This document shows positions 1-6,085 of a DNA stretch of 6,109 nucleotides, one piece after another. Origin of the DNA: Vulcanimicrobiota bacterium (GTDB lineage Bacteria; Vulcanimicrobiota; Vulcanimicrobiia; Vulcanimicrobiales; Vulcanimicrobiaceae). Numbering within the stretch: the first letter of the stretch is position 1; every line of letters begins with the position of its first letter. The notes under the pieces are model-generated. The model was not told where the DNA came from and did not search any database. It worked only from the letters and a program-made list of their open reading frames with translations. The stretch lies in the NCBI GenBank assembly GCA_013289785.1, contig JABCZE010000108.1, forward strand, positions 1 to 6,109, given 5' to 3'. A program made the position numbers and the translations under genes.

Positions 1-1
1 G

Positions 2-649
2 ATCTCCGACGGAATGGAAAATATTAGCGACCCCTCAACGGACGGGAAGCTTCCTCCGGCCACGATCGAGCCCGAGTTCCTTGGTCCGTTTGCTTGGACG
101 ATGCGATCGTCGGTTCATATTGCGCCTGCCGGGGGCGGGGAGGTGATGATGCAGCCCGACATCGCCGGACTCAAGACCATCGCTAGCGTCGTCGCGGTGG
201 CTAAGCCGTCGTACGCGATCGGCAGCGGTTCTCAAACGGTCGAATCCGTCAACGGGCGCCCGGCCTATCATTTGGCGTTGCGGCCGAAGGACGAACCGCG
301 CAAACATAATCTGCGCGACTTATGGATCGACGTCGAAACCCTCGACCTTCTCAAGGCGCACTTCGTCGGAACGTACCGGCCGGTTCCGCAGGCGCCGGTG
401 AGTCCGACCGACGTCACCGTCTATTTTCGTCAAGTGGTGGGATGCTGGGTAGTTACGCACGCGCTGTGGACCTACGACGATCCACCGATGTCATACGAGT
501 TCGACGTTCAAAACGACGAAATCGGTTTGCCGGCTACCCTTCCGGATTGGCTTTTCGATACCGCGGCCTATCGTGAGCACGAAGCGGCCGGCGAGCCCGA
601 TTATCTCGGTTTGTTACTCGAGCAGATGCGAAAAGCGGCGAAGCCGTAG
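2..649 (+). CDS. LolA-like / outer-membrane lipoprotein-sorting-like protein, 5' partial
   Basis: The reading frame is open to the left edge of the window and ends with TAG at 647-649. An ATG at 14 could start a 211-residue protein, but that start would have no signal peptide and the sequence there (PFAWTMRSSVHI) reads like the middle of a protein. I therefore treat this as the C-terminal part of a longer one. The visible pattern is a short hydrophobic helix (about residues 53-64 from the ATG), then 'G(R)PAYHLAL(R)P', then 'LRDLWIDVETLDLLKAHFVG', then alternating beta-strand-like segments. This resembles the half-barrel of LolA/LolB-type periplasmic carriers and the lipoprotein-sorting-like proteins common in uncultured soil phyla. 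The assignment rests on pattern memory and could be a different beta-rich periplasmic family. It runs toward the pilin gene, with 16 bases between the two stop codons. Confidence 0.6.
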   Translation: MSDGMENISDPSTDGKLPPATIEPEFLGPFAWTMRSSVHIAPAGGGEVMMQPDIAGLKTIASVVAVAKPSYAIGSGSQTVESVNGRPAYHLALRPKDEPRKHNLRDLWIDVETLDLLKAHFVGTYRPVPQAPVSPTDVTVYFRQVVGCWVVTHALWTYDDPPMSYEFDVQNDEIGLPATLPDWLFDTAAYREHEAAGEPDYLGLLLEQMRKAAKP

Positions 650-665
650 CCGGCAGAACCGAGTT

Positions 666-839
666 CTAGACGGACCCGGCAACCGCCGTATAGAGCGATT
701 GCAGGTTTACGCCGAGAAGCGAGATCCCCGCGAACGCGACCATCGCGATCAGGGCGACCAGGAGACCGTACTCGACCATCGTCGCGCCTTCTTCGTCGCG
801 GCGCAGATTTCTAAGGGTGTTACAGAGGGTCGTGAACAT
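666..839 (-). CDS. Flp family type IVb pilin (57 aa)
   Basis: The minus strand from ATG at 839 to TAG at 666-668 encodes 57 residues. Residues 13-18 are charged (RRDEEG), followed by A-T-M-V-E-Y-G and a hydrophobic helix (about residues 24-42), then a short polar tail ending NLQSLYTAVAGSV. This is the signature of Flp/Fap pilins: prepilin peptidase (TadV/CpaA type) is expected to cut after Gly18, leaving Glu at +5 and Tyr at +6, both family hallmarks. The mature pilin of about 39 residues would polymerise into Tad-type adhesive pili. Length and organisation match the family. The leader has Cys6, which would be removed by processing. A purine-rich stretch just upstream (840-853 on the minus strand) is only a weak ribosome binding site. 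No other tad/cpa genes lie in the window, so this is either an orphan pilin or the edge of a cluster. It lies 153 bases downstream of the last phosphoesterase gene on the same strand. Confidence 0.9.
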   Translation of the reverse strand: MFTTLCNTLRNLRRDEEGATMVEYGLLVALIAMVAFAGISLLGVNLQSLYTAVAGSV

Positions 840-840
840 G

Positions 841-885
841 TTTTTCTCTTTTCTTGCTGAGTAAAAGTACTAAATTCAAAAGGAG
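841..885 (-). promoter_or_regulatory. AT-rich leader upstream of the pilin gene
   Basis: This stretch is conspicuously A/T-rich compared with the GC-rich surroundings and lies directly upstream of the pilin start on the minus strand. It is the natural place for the pilin promoter and 5' leader. I could not identify a convincing -35/-10 pair, so promoter function is inferred only from composition and position. Confidence 0.3.
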
Positions 886-957
886 AAGCGACTAGGCATG
901 GACCAAGTCCTTGCCACCTTGCTCCCTTTATCGTCTAGCTTCCTTAATCGCTCCTGT

Positions 958-982
958 GAAGGGCGGCCCATGCGGGCCCTTC
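958..982 (-). terminator. GC-rich hairpin downstream of the phosphoesterase genes, possible terminator
   Basis: GAAGGGC (958-964) pairs perfectly with GCCCTTC (976-982) around an 11-base loop. It begins 10 bases after the stop codon of the third phosphoesterase gene. No T-run follows on either strand, so this is not a classical intrinsic terminator. It could act with Rho, protect the 3' end of the transcript, or be chance in GC-rich DNA. Confidence 0.35.
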
Positions 983-992
983 GTTGGGTTGC

Positions 993-2327
993 CTATTGGG
1001 AATCGGGCGCGCGATAATCGTTCTGTTGCTGAAGAAAGAACGACGGGTACTTGGGCGCCTTGATCGGAATGAAGGCGCGCGGCTGTTGCGTGAAGTCGAA
1101 GCAATCCCCGGCCGGCGAGGTGGCGCGCTTGTCCGCAGCGGCTAGCTGATCGAGGCCCCAAAGGTCCTCTGCAAAACGCAGCACGCTGGCCGTCTCGTAT
1201 TGCACGTGCGAAACGTGGTCTTTCTTGGCATACGGCGAGATGACCAGAAGCGGCACGCGGAATCCGAGGCCGTCGGCTCCCATGTAGGGAGGCTTGACGG
1301 GGTCGTAGAGGCCTCCCCAGTCGTCCCATTGCACGAAGATGGCGGTCGTATTCCAGAACTTGCTCTTGCCGACGGCGTTGACGATGGCCGAAACCCACGA
1401 CGGCCCGTAGCCGCCGCCGCAGTTGACGTGGTCGGAATCGCTGCAAAGCGGCGTGATCCACGTAAAGTTCGCGAGCTTCCCGGCCTTGACGTCGGTCAAG
1501 AAGTTTTTCTGCGGCGTAACGATGTCTTTTTTCCAATCCGCTCCATAGTAAATGTGGCGGACCGCCTGATAACTCGACCACCAGCTCCCGCCTCCGCTCG
1601 AGGAGTTGCCGTATTTGCTCGTATAGAAACGCCACGACAGCTTCGCTTTGTCCAGTTCGTCGCCCAGGGTCTGGTAGTCGAAGCACACCGCCTGATACGA
1701 ACCATACGTGCGCTCTGCAGTGATCGTCGCCACCTCATCGCTGGCTCCGCCGGGGCAGCCCCAAAGCCCGAACGGCAAATCGACGCTCGATTGCGCCTGC
1801 GCCGCGATGATGTACTGGTGAGCGACGAAGCTCTCATCGAGCTGCGATTGGAACATGTGGTCGGCTACCACCCACTCGTGCGCCATGTCGAAATACGGTT
1901 TCGAGTCGCCGTGCGGAACGTACACGTACTGCGGATCCTTGAACGGACCGTTGAAGCCAGTTTCCTTATTGAATCCGTCCATGCGGCAGTCCGTCCCGGG
2001 CAACTTCCCGGTTCCGCGGCACGCCGCGAACATCGCCGCGGCCGAATGGTCGATGTCGTACGCGCCCCCACCCAGGGAGTACGGCCGAAGTTTGATCGTG
2101 TTCCCGTGGGAGTCTTTTCCGCTGCGAACCGTATAGGCGCCGGGATACCCTTGAAAGAGATCGTTGAAGCTGCGGTTCTCCTGAACGACGTAGACGATAT
2201 GATCGATTTTGCCGGCGCCGGTCGCGAGGTTCTCTATCGAGGAAAGCGACGGAAGCGCGCTCGAGCTGCGGTTGTTGCACGCGGTGAGCGCCAGCGCCGC
2301 GGCCAGCACGAAACAAAGCGTCCTCAT
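993..2327 (-). CDS. Secreted lipoprotein phosphoesterase, PF04185 family (third paralogue, 444 aa)
   Basis: The likely activity is metal-dependent hydrolysis of phosphate mono- or diesters outside the cytoplasm, as in AcpA acid phosphatase and bacterial phospholipase C. The N-terminus is a lipoprotein signal (hydrophobic residues 6-14, lipobox L-T-A-C with Cys17). The family motifs are QENRSFN (49-55; Glu50 and Asn51 probably bind metal), ESF at 165-167 (Ser166 aligns with the proposed nucleophile), SDSDH (296-300), and WDDWGGLYD (334-342; Asp335/Asp336 metal ligands). A conserved tail FDFTQQPRAF (410-419) follows. It is the most divergent of the three paralogues: GSGSF is replaced by LDESF, HQD by HQY, and DHP by DHV. 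It also has extra cysteines at 103, 114, 191, 215, 295, 303 and 409. The start overlaps the previous stop as ATGA (2327-2324), indicating translational coupling; a GGA lies about 7 bases upstream. The metal and nucleophile assignments come from the family, not from data here, and the substrate is unknown. Confidence 0.9.
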   Translation of the reverse strand: MRTLCFVLAAALALTACNNRSSSALPSLSSIENLATGAGKIDHIVYVVQENRSFNDLFQGYPGAYTVRSGKDSHGNTIKLRPYSLGGGAYDIDHSAAAMFAACRGTGKLPGTDCRMDGFNKETGFNGPFKDPQYVYVPHGDSKPYFDMAHEWVVADHMFQSQLDESFVAHQYIIAAQAQSSVDLPFGLWGCPGGASDEVATITAERTYGSYQAVCFDYQTLGDELDKAKLSWRFYTSKYGNSSSGGGSWWSSYQAVRHIYYGADWKKDIVTPQKNFLTDVKAGKLANFTWITPLCSDSDHVNCGGGYGPSWVSAIVNAVGKSKFWNTTAIFVQWDDWGGLYDPVKPPYMGADGLGFRVPLLVISPYAKKDHVSHVQYETASVLRFAEDLWGLDQLAAADKRATSPAGDCFDFTQQPRAFIPIKAPKYPSFFLQQQNDYRAPDSQ

Positions 2328-3790
2328 TCGGTATCCAGCGGTTCGTTCGAAGGCGGCCGATGCAGGTAATACTGAAGCGGATACTTTGCCGGAATCACTT
2401 TGAAGGCTCGCGGCGGCATATTGAAATCGAATGCGTTGCCGATGCTGGTGGAGCTGGCGTCGTTCCGCCCAAGCGTGCCCAGGTTCCAGTTATCTTCGAT
2501 GAAGTGCAGGATGCTGCCGAACTCGTACGGCGTGTGCTCCACGTGCGCCTTGACGTACGGCGACACGATCAGCATCGGGACGCGGAAACCGGGGCCGCCT
2601 TGCCAGCCGGGCGCCGCCGGCGGGACCACGTGATCGTAGAAGCCGCCCCAGTCGTCCCACACGATCACGACCGCGGTGGAATCCCAGTAGGAGCTTTGGC
2701 CGACGGCATTGACGATCGATGCCACCCACGAGGGACCCTTGTCGCTCTTTTCCGCGGGGTGATCGGAGTCCAAGGCGTCGGGAGTGATCCACGAAACGGC
2801 GGGCAGCTTCTTGTTTGAGATGTCGGTAAAGATGTCGGTATTCGTCCGCGCGATGTTGTTCTTCCACTCGGAGCTATACCGCACGGCTTTGATCGCATCG
2901 AACGCGTTCCAGATTCCGGCGCCTTCGCATTTGGGGCACTTCGTGTACGGGTAGACCTTGACCGCATAAAACTTCCACGGAACGGTTTTTGCATCGAGCA
3001 GATCGCGCATCGTCGAATACGTCAGGCACGGAAACGGCCCGCCGAATTCGTAGACCTTATGCGTGGCCTTTTTGATGACGGCAGTAACCAAATGCGCCGG
3101 ATTTCCGTCGCATCCCCAGGGAAAATACGAGGGGGTATCGATCAGTGCTTCGCTGCTCGAAAGCTGCGTGCCGCCGGCGATCAGATCCTGATGCGCCGTA
3201 AAGCTTCCGCTGCCTTGAGTTTGGAACGTGTGGTCGGCAAGCACGTACTGCTGCGCCATGTCCCAGTACGGAGCGATAAACTTCGGATTGACGTACTGAT
3301 AGGGATAGGTGCAGGCCGGAGTGCCGCTTCCGCGCACGCCCCCGCGCTCCAAGTCGAAGCCGTCCATCTTGCCCTTGTCGCGGTCGAGCAGGAAGCCGGA
3401 GTAGATGTGATCGAGATCTTCATTCGCCGAATAGCCGTACGATTTGGGGAATCCATTGCCCATGAGATCGACCTCGGTCAACGGGATCGTGGTCGGCTCG
3501 GTAATCGGCACCGGACAGCTCTCGGCGGTCGACGCCCCCATCGCCGCCGCCTTACCCGTCGTGGTCCCGTCGGCGCCCGGAAACGTCGCAAAGAAATTGT
3601 CGAAGCTGCGATTCTCCTGGATAACGATGATGACGTGCTGGATTTTGCTCGAACCCGAGGTCGCCGCTCGGACCCCGGCGTGCGTTCCGGAAGGAAACGC
3701 CGGCATCGGGCCGGGCGATCCGCCGCATGCGAGAACCGTCGCACTCATGGCGATGAACGCAAACCAAATGCCGGCGATGCGTAATTGCAT
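2324..3790 (-). CDS. Secreted lipoprotein phosphoesterase, PF04185 family (second paralogue, 488 aa)
   Basis: The N-terminal signal peptide ends in a lipobox V-L-A-C with Cys22, followed by a Ser/Gly/Pro-rich linker to about residue 48, so the enzyme is probably tethered to a membrane surface. The phosphoesterase domain starts at KIQHVIIVIQENRSFDNFF: QENRSFD is 58-64, with Glu59/Asn60 as the probable metal ligands. GSGSFTAHQD (193-202) holds Ser196, the proposed nucleophile. DSDHP is at 341-345, and WDDWGGFYDHV (378-388) supplies Asp379/Asp380. The C-terminal conserved block SSTSIGNAFDF is near 446-456. Of the three it keeps the most canonical DDWGGFYDHV. It has a unique loop with C-P-K-C (285-288) between the WKFY and WNAF segments, plus Cys at 92, 160, 227 and 255. 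It starts 12 bases after the stop of the first paralogue with no clear Shine-Dalgarno, so it is probably translated by coupling. Whether it acts as a phospholipase C or a phosphatase cannot be decided from the sequence. Confidence 0.92.
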   Translation of the reverse strand: MQLRIAGIWFAFIAMSATVLACGGSPGPMPAFPSGTHAGVRAATSGSSKIQHVIIVIQENRSFDNFFATFPGADGTTTGKAAAMGASTAESCPVPITEPTTIPLTEVDLMGNGFPKSYGYSANEDLDHIYSGFLLDRDKGKMDGFDLERGGVRGSGTPACTYPYQYVNPKFIAPYWDMAQQYVLADHTFQTQGSGSFTAHQDLIAGGTQLSSSEALIDTPSYFPWGCDGNPAHLVTAVIKKATHKVYEFGGPFPCLTYSTMRDLLDAKTVPWKFYAVKVYPYTKCPKCEGAGIWNAFDAIKAVRYSSEWKNNIARTNTDIFTDISNKKLPAVSWITPDALDSDHPAEKSDKGPSWVASIVNAVGQSSYWDSTAVVIVWDDWGGFYDHVVPPAAPGWQGGPGFRVPMLIVSPYVKAHVEHTPYEFGSILHFIEDNWNLGTLGRNDASSTSIGNAFDFNMPPRAFKVIPAKYPLQYYLHRPPSNEPLDTE

Positions 3791-3802
3791 TGGCGGAAGC
3801 CG

Positions 3803-5203
3803 TTATTCCGTGTCGACCGGGAGGCCGGAGGGCTTTTCACGCAAGAAGAACTCGCGCGAATACTTCGTGGGAATCGCTTTGAACGTACGCGGCTTCTGGG
3901 TGAAGTTGAACATGTTGCCGATGCTCGTCGAGCTTTGGTCGGTCGTTCCGAGGCTCCCGAGGTTCCACGTATTCTCGATGAACTTGATGATGCTCCCGAA
4001 GCCGTAGACCGTATGTGAGATCTCGTTCACCGGCACGTACGGCGAGGCGACGATCATGCCCACGCGAAAACCCGGGCCGCCCTGATTATCCAGCGCCGGC
4101 GGCTCAACCGGATCGTAAAAGCCGCCCCAATCGTCCCAGACGATGATGACTGCCGTCGAGTTCCAGTACGAGCTCTTGCCGATCGCGTTCACGACGCTTG
4201 CCACCCATGACGGCCCGCGATCGTTCTTATAACCCGGGTGGTCGGAGTCGAACGCATCGGGAACTACCCACGACATCGCAGGCAACTTGCCGTTCGCAAT
4301 GTCTTTTAGGATATTGGTCTGCGGGTTCGAGATATGCTCGGACCATTCGCTCTTATTCCCGTAGATCGAATTGATGACGAGAAACGCGTTCCACATGGCG
4401 CCGACCGAGTGGGCCTTCGACGCCGGCGCGTAGTATTTCCACGAAACCGTGGCGGCATCGAGCAGATCCGCCAGCGTTTCGTAGTTGCTTCCCGACGACG
4501 GGAACTTGTTCGTGCAGGGATATGGCCCCTGTCGCGATTCGTACACCAGACCCGTCGTGATGAGCGAGGTTTTCGTCCCGGGAGGCGAGATGCAGCCCCA
4601 GGTGTTTCCGGCCGTCGGATCGTCGATTAAGCTGTGCGTCGAATCGATCTCGCTGCCGCCGCGGATCAGATCTTGATGCGCGATGAAACTTCCGCTGCCT
4701 TGCGTTTGGAAGAGATGATCGGCCAGCGCGTAATCGGTCGCGAGCGTCCAGTACGGCTGGATTTGCTCGGGGTTCACGTATTGATACGGTAAGGCACCTT
4801 CTTCCTTTCCGGTCATTTGGAACTTGACGCGATTGAAGCCGTCCATATTCCCGTGGTCGTACGCAGTCTTATAACCTATGTAGGTATGGACGAGGTCTCT
4901 CGTCGGGCCGAGATCGGCCTCGGTTAGGTTAATCGAAACCTGTTTTGCTTTCTTTCCTTTGCCGACGAGTTCCAAGCCGGTGGTCGACCCATCGGCGCCC
5001 GGAAACGTCGCGAACAAATTATTGAACGTCCGGTTCTCTTGGATCATGAGCACGATGTGCGTTATCGGATACGAAGAGGTACTATGGCGAGCGGCTGTTT
5101 GAAAAGGCTTTCCCGAAGGAACCGCCGTCGAAGCACCCCCGCATGCACTCAGGGAAACCGCGGCGCCGAGCAGCATCGCAAGCAGATACGATCCTTTATT
5201 CAT
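3803..5203 (-). CDS. Secreted lipoprotein phosphoesterase, PF04185 family (first paralogue, 466 aa)
   Basis: This is the first of three tandem paralogues. The signal peptide (residues 1-20) ends in lipobox L-S-A-C with Cys21, and Gly22 does not suggest inner-membrane retention. The domain contains QENRTFN (55-61, with Thr in place of the usual Ser; Glu56/Asn57 probable metal ligands), GSGSFIAHQD (169-178; Ser172 proposed nucleophile), DSDHP (319-323) and WDDWGGFYDPV (356-366; Asp357/Asp358 metal ligands). The block SSTSIGNMFNF is near 424-434. A lysine-rich patch, GKGKKAKQ (81-88), is not shared by the other two. Its closest relative here is the second paralogue; both end in the same pattern, (V/L)DTE. 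A good Shine-Dalgarno GAGG lies 7 bases before the ATG and overlaps the stop codon of the upstream small gene. Family knowledge supports extracytoplasmic phosphoester hydrolysis; the substrate is unknown. Confidence 0.92.
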   Translation of the reverse strand: MNKGSYLLAMLLGAAVSLSACGGASTAVPSGKPFQTAARHSTSSYPITHIVLMIQENRTFNNLFATFPGADGSTTGLELVGKGKKAKQVSINLTEADLGPTRDLVHTYIGYKTAYDHGNMDGFNRVKFQMTGKEEGALPYQYVNPEQIQPYWTLATDYALADHLFQTQGSGSFIAHQDLIRGGSEIDSTHSLIDDPTAGNTWGCISPPGTKTSLITTGLVYESRQGPYPCTNKFPSSGSNYETLADLLDAATVSWKYYAPASKAHSVGAMWNAFLVINSIYGNKSEWSEHISNPQTNILKDIANGKLPAMSWVVPDAFDSDHPGYKNDRGPSWVASVVNAIGKSSYWNSTAVIIVWDDWGGFYDPVEPPALDNQGGPGFRVGMIVASPYVPVNEISHTVYGFGSIIKFIENTWNLGSLGTTDQSSTSIGNMFNFTQKPRTFKAIPTKYSREFFLREKPSGLPVDTE

Positions 5204-5210
5204 GATTTAT

Positions 5211-5214
5211 CCTC
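5211..5214 (-). promoter_or_regulatory. Shine-Dalgarno of the first phosphoesterase, overlapping the upstream stop codon
   Basis: On the minus strand the stop TGA of the small gene (5215-5213) runs directly into GAGG, which lies 7 bases before the ATG at 5203. This is the best ribosome binding site among the three phosphoesterase genes. The overlap suggests that translation of the small gene and of the first phosphoesterase is coupled. Confidence 0.6.
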
Positions 5215-5491
5215 AATCATAGCTCTCACGAACCGTTTCCAGCAACGTTTGCCCAAACTCTACCACGGTGCCGTCGCCGTCGAGCACGTCAACGCCAAAA
5301 CCGGGATACAGGCTGACGAAGCGATCCTGCTTCCAGCGGGCCACCGACCAACGGTCGCGCGCCGCCTTCTCATAGGGCCAGGAAGGCATCCCTTCCCGGT
5401 CCGAGCGAATGTCGCGACCGTCCGACGTACGGACTCGCACTTGGAAGCCCTCGACGCGGGCGATCTTCATTTCTAAGGTGCCGATTCTCAT
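5213..5491 (-). CDS. Small protein of unknown function (92 aa) coupled to the phosphoesterase operon
   Basis: I do not recognise this family. The protein is hydrophilic, with no signal peptide or membrane segment, so it is probably cytoplasmic. It opens with a beta-strand-like segment, KIARVEGFQVRVRTSDGRD, then has a Trp-rich middle (W33, W43 and W48: 'PSWPYEKAARDRWSVARWKQDRF'-like, residues 31-53). After that come 'LYPGFGVDVLDGDG' and a helical end, 'TLLETVRESYD'. Codon third positions are G/C-rich like the neighbours, which supports this frame over the opposite-strand open frame. The first ATG (5491) lies only 8 bases after the tRNA CCA end; the ATG at 5470 (residue 8, MKIARVEG) is an equally likely start, and neither has a clear Shine-Dalgarno. 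The stop is 9 bases before the first phosphoesterase gene and touches its ribosome binding site. A regulatory or accessory role for that operon is possible but unproven. Confidence 0.7.
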   Translation of the reverse strand: MRIGTLEMKIARVEGFQVRVRTSDGRDIRSDREGMPSWPYEKAARDRWSVARWKQDRFVSLYPGFGVDVLDGDGTVVEFGQTLLETVRESYD

Positions 5492-5499
5492 ACGGGTGA

Positions 5500-5577
5500 T
5501 GGTCGGGCTGACTGGATTCGAACCAGCGATCTCTAGTCCCCCAGACTAGCGCGATAACCAAGCTTCGCTACAGCCCG
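5500..5577 (-). tRNA. tRNA-Pro (anticodon GGG), CCA end encoded
   Basis: The minus strand folds into a full cloverleaf. The acceptor stem is CGGGCTG (5577-5571) with CAGCCCG (5510-5504). The D stem is GCGA/TCGC with a GG in its loop. The anticodon stem CTAGT/ACTAG encloses the 7-base loop CTGGGGG, giving anticodon GGG at 5542-5540 with G37, as usual for proline tRNAs. The variable loop has 5 bases, and the T arm is GCTGG-TTCGAAT-CCAGT with one G-T pair. The discriminator is A (5503), followed by an encoded CCA (5502-5500). The 5' C1 start CGGG is typical of tRNA-Pro. It reads CCC/CCU codons. It lies between aroQ and the small gene on the same strand, and I see no promoter just upstream, so it may be cut from a longer transcript. 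Confidence 0.96.
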
Positions 5578-5612
5578 TTTGTTTTTTCTTCTCCGAGCGA
5601 TTCTTCGGCAAC

Positions 5613-5640
5613 GAAGGCCGGGACCTTGCGAGCGGCCTTC
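5613..5640 (-). terminator. Hairpin overlapping the aroQ stop codon
   Basis: GAAGGCCG (5613-5620) pairs with CGGCCTTC (5633-5640), giving an 8-base-pair stem and a 12-base loop. On the minus strand the stem begins inside the aroQ stop codon TGA (5641-5639). No T-run follows in the direction of transcription; the next sequence is A-rich (5578-5592). It could attenuate or stabilise the 3' end of aroQ, but it is not a standard intrinsic terminator. Confidence 0.35.
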
Positions 5641-6073
5641 AGGCGCCCAGGATTTCGACGAGCGCGCGCAAGGCTAGGCGATAGCTTGCGGCGCCGAGGC
5701 CGCTCACGACGCCTCGGCAAGCGGCTGCCGTGACGCTCGTGCGGCGAAATGCTTCGCGGCCGGCCACGTTTGACAGATGCACCTCGACCACCGGGATGCC
5801 GATCGCCGCGACTGCGTCGGCGATCGCATAGGAGTAATGTGCGTAAGCGCCCGGATTGAGCACGACGCCCGCATAGGTTTTGCGAGCCGCGTGAAGTGCG
5901 TCAACGATTTGACCTTCGCCGTTGTACTGCTCGCACCGTATCTCGACGCCGGCGGCCGAGGCTTCGCGCGCGAGCGATTCGTTGAGCTCGTCGAGCGTCT
6001 GCTTCCCGTAGACCTCCGGGTCTCGTTCACCGAGCAAATTCAGATTGGGGCCGTGCAGCACCAAGACGCGCAT
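5639..6073 (-). CDS. aroQ: Type II 3-dehydroquinate dehydratase (144 aa)
   Basis: AroQ dehydrates 3-dehydroquinate to 3-dehydroshikimate, the third step of the shikimate pathway to aromatic amino acids, in the cytoplasm and usually as a dodecamer. The signature motifs are in order: HGPNLNLLGERDPEVYG (7-23, with catalytic Arg17 and Tyr22 on the lid loop), NGEGQIVDAL (51-60), LNPGAYAHYS (72-81, with Asn73 and His79), Asp86, and VEVHLSNVAGREAFR (96-110, with Glu97, catalytic His99 and Arg110). GVVSGLGAASYRLAL (121-135) follows. These match M. tuberculosis AroQ residues R19, Y24, N75, H81, D88, E99, H101 and R112. Length is typical for the family. I chose ATG at 6073 because it begins directly with the conserved strand and has GAAGG 7 bases upstream (6085-6081). 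A GTG at 6100 would add nine residues without family support. Small departures from the common pattern are NVAGRE instead of NVHARE and AHYS instead of THTS. All catalytic residues are present. Confidence 0.97.
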   Translation of the reverse strand: MRVLVLHGPNLNLLGERDPEVYGKQTLDELNESLAREASAAGVEIRCEQYNGEGQIVDALHAARKTYAGVVLNPGAYAHYSYAIADAVAAIGIPVVEVHLSNVAGREAFRRTSVTAAACRGVVSGLGAASYRLALRALVEILGA

Positions 6074-6080
6074 GATGCTG

Positions 6081-6085
6081 CCTTC
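6081..6085 (-). promoter_or_regulatory. Shine-Dalgarno of aroQ
   Basis: On the minus strand GAAGG lies 7 bases before the ATG at 6073. It decides the start in favour of this ATG over the GTG at 6100. Confidence 0.6.

Noticed and set aside
649..680. Possible bidirectional terminator between the convergent LolA-like and pilin genes
   Set aside because: Only a weak 5-base outer stem and a 4-base inner stem can be drawn, with no T-run on either side.
898..1017. Short plus-strand ATG frame preceded by an AGGAG-like sequence near 880
   Set aside because: The spacing to the ATG is too long, the frame runs into the antisense of the phosphoesterase end, and the product of about 39 residues has no recognisable features.
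1200..2369. Long open frame of 389 codons on the plus strand opposite the third phosphoesterase
   Set aside because: It is antisense to a gene with clear family motifs, is Arg/Val/Ala-rich with no recognisable domain, and is explained by G/C-rich codons of the real gene.
5039..5476. Plus-strand open frame of 145 codons across the start of the first phosphoesterase and the small gene
   Set aside because: It overlaps the signal peptide coding region antisense and has no recognisable fold pattern; the minus-strand frames fit the neighbours better.
5500..5577. tRNA gene as an attachment site for an integrated element
   Set aside because: I found no integrase gene and no second copy of the tRNA 3' end in the window, and flanking genes look like normal chromosomal genes.
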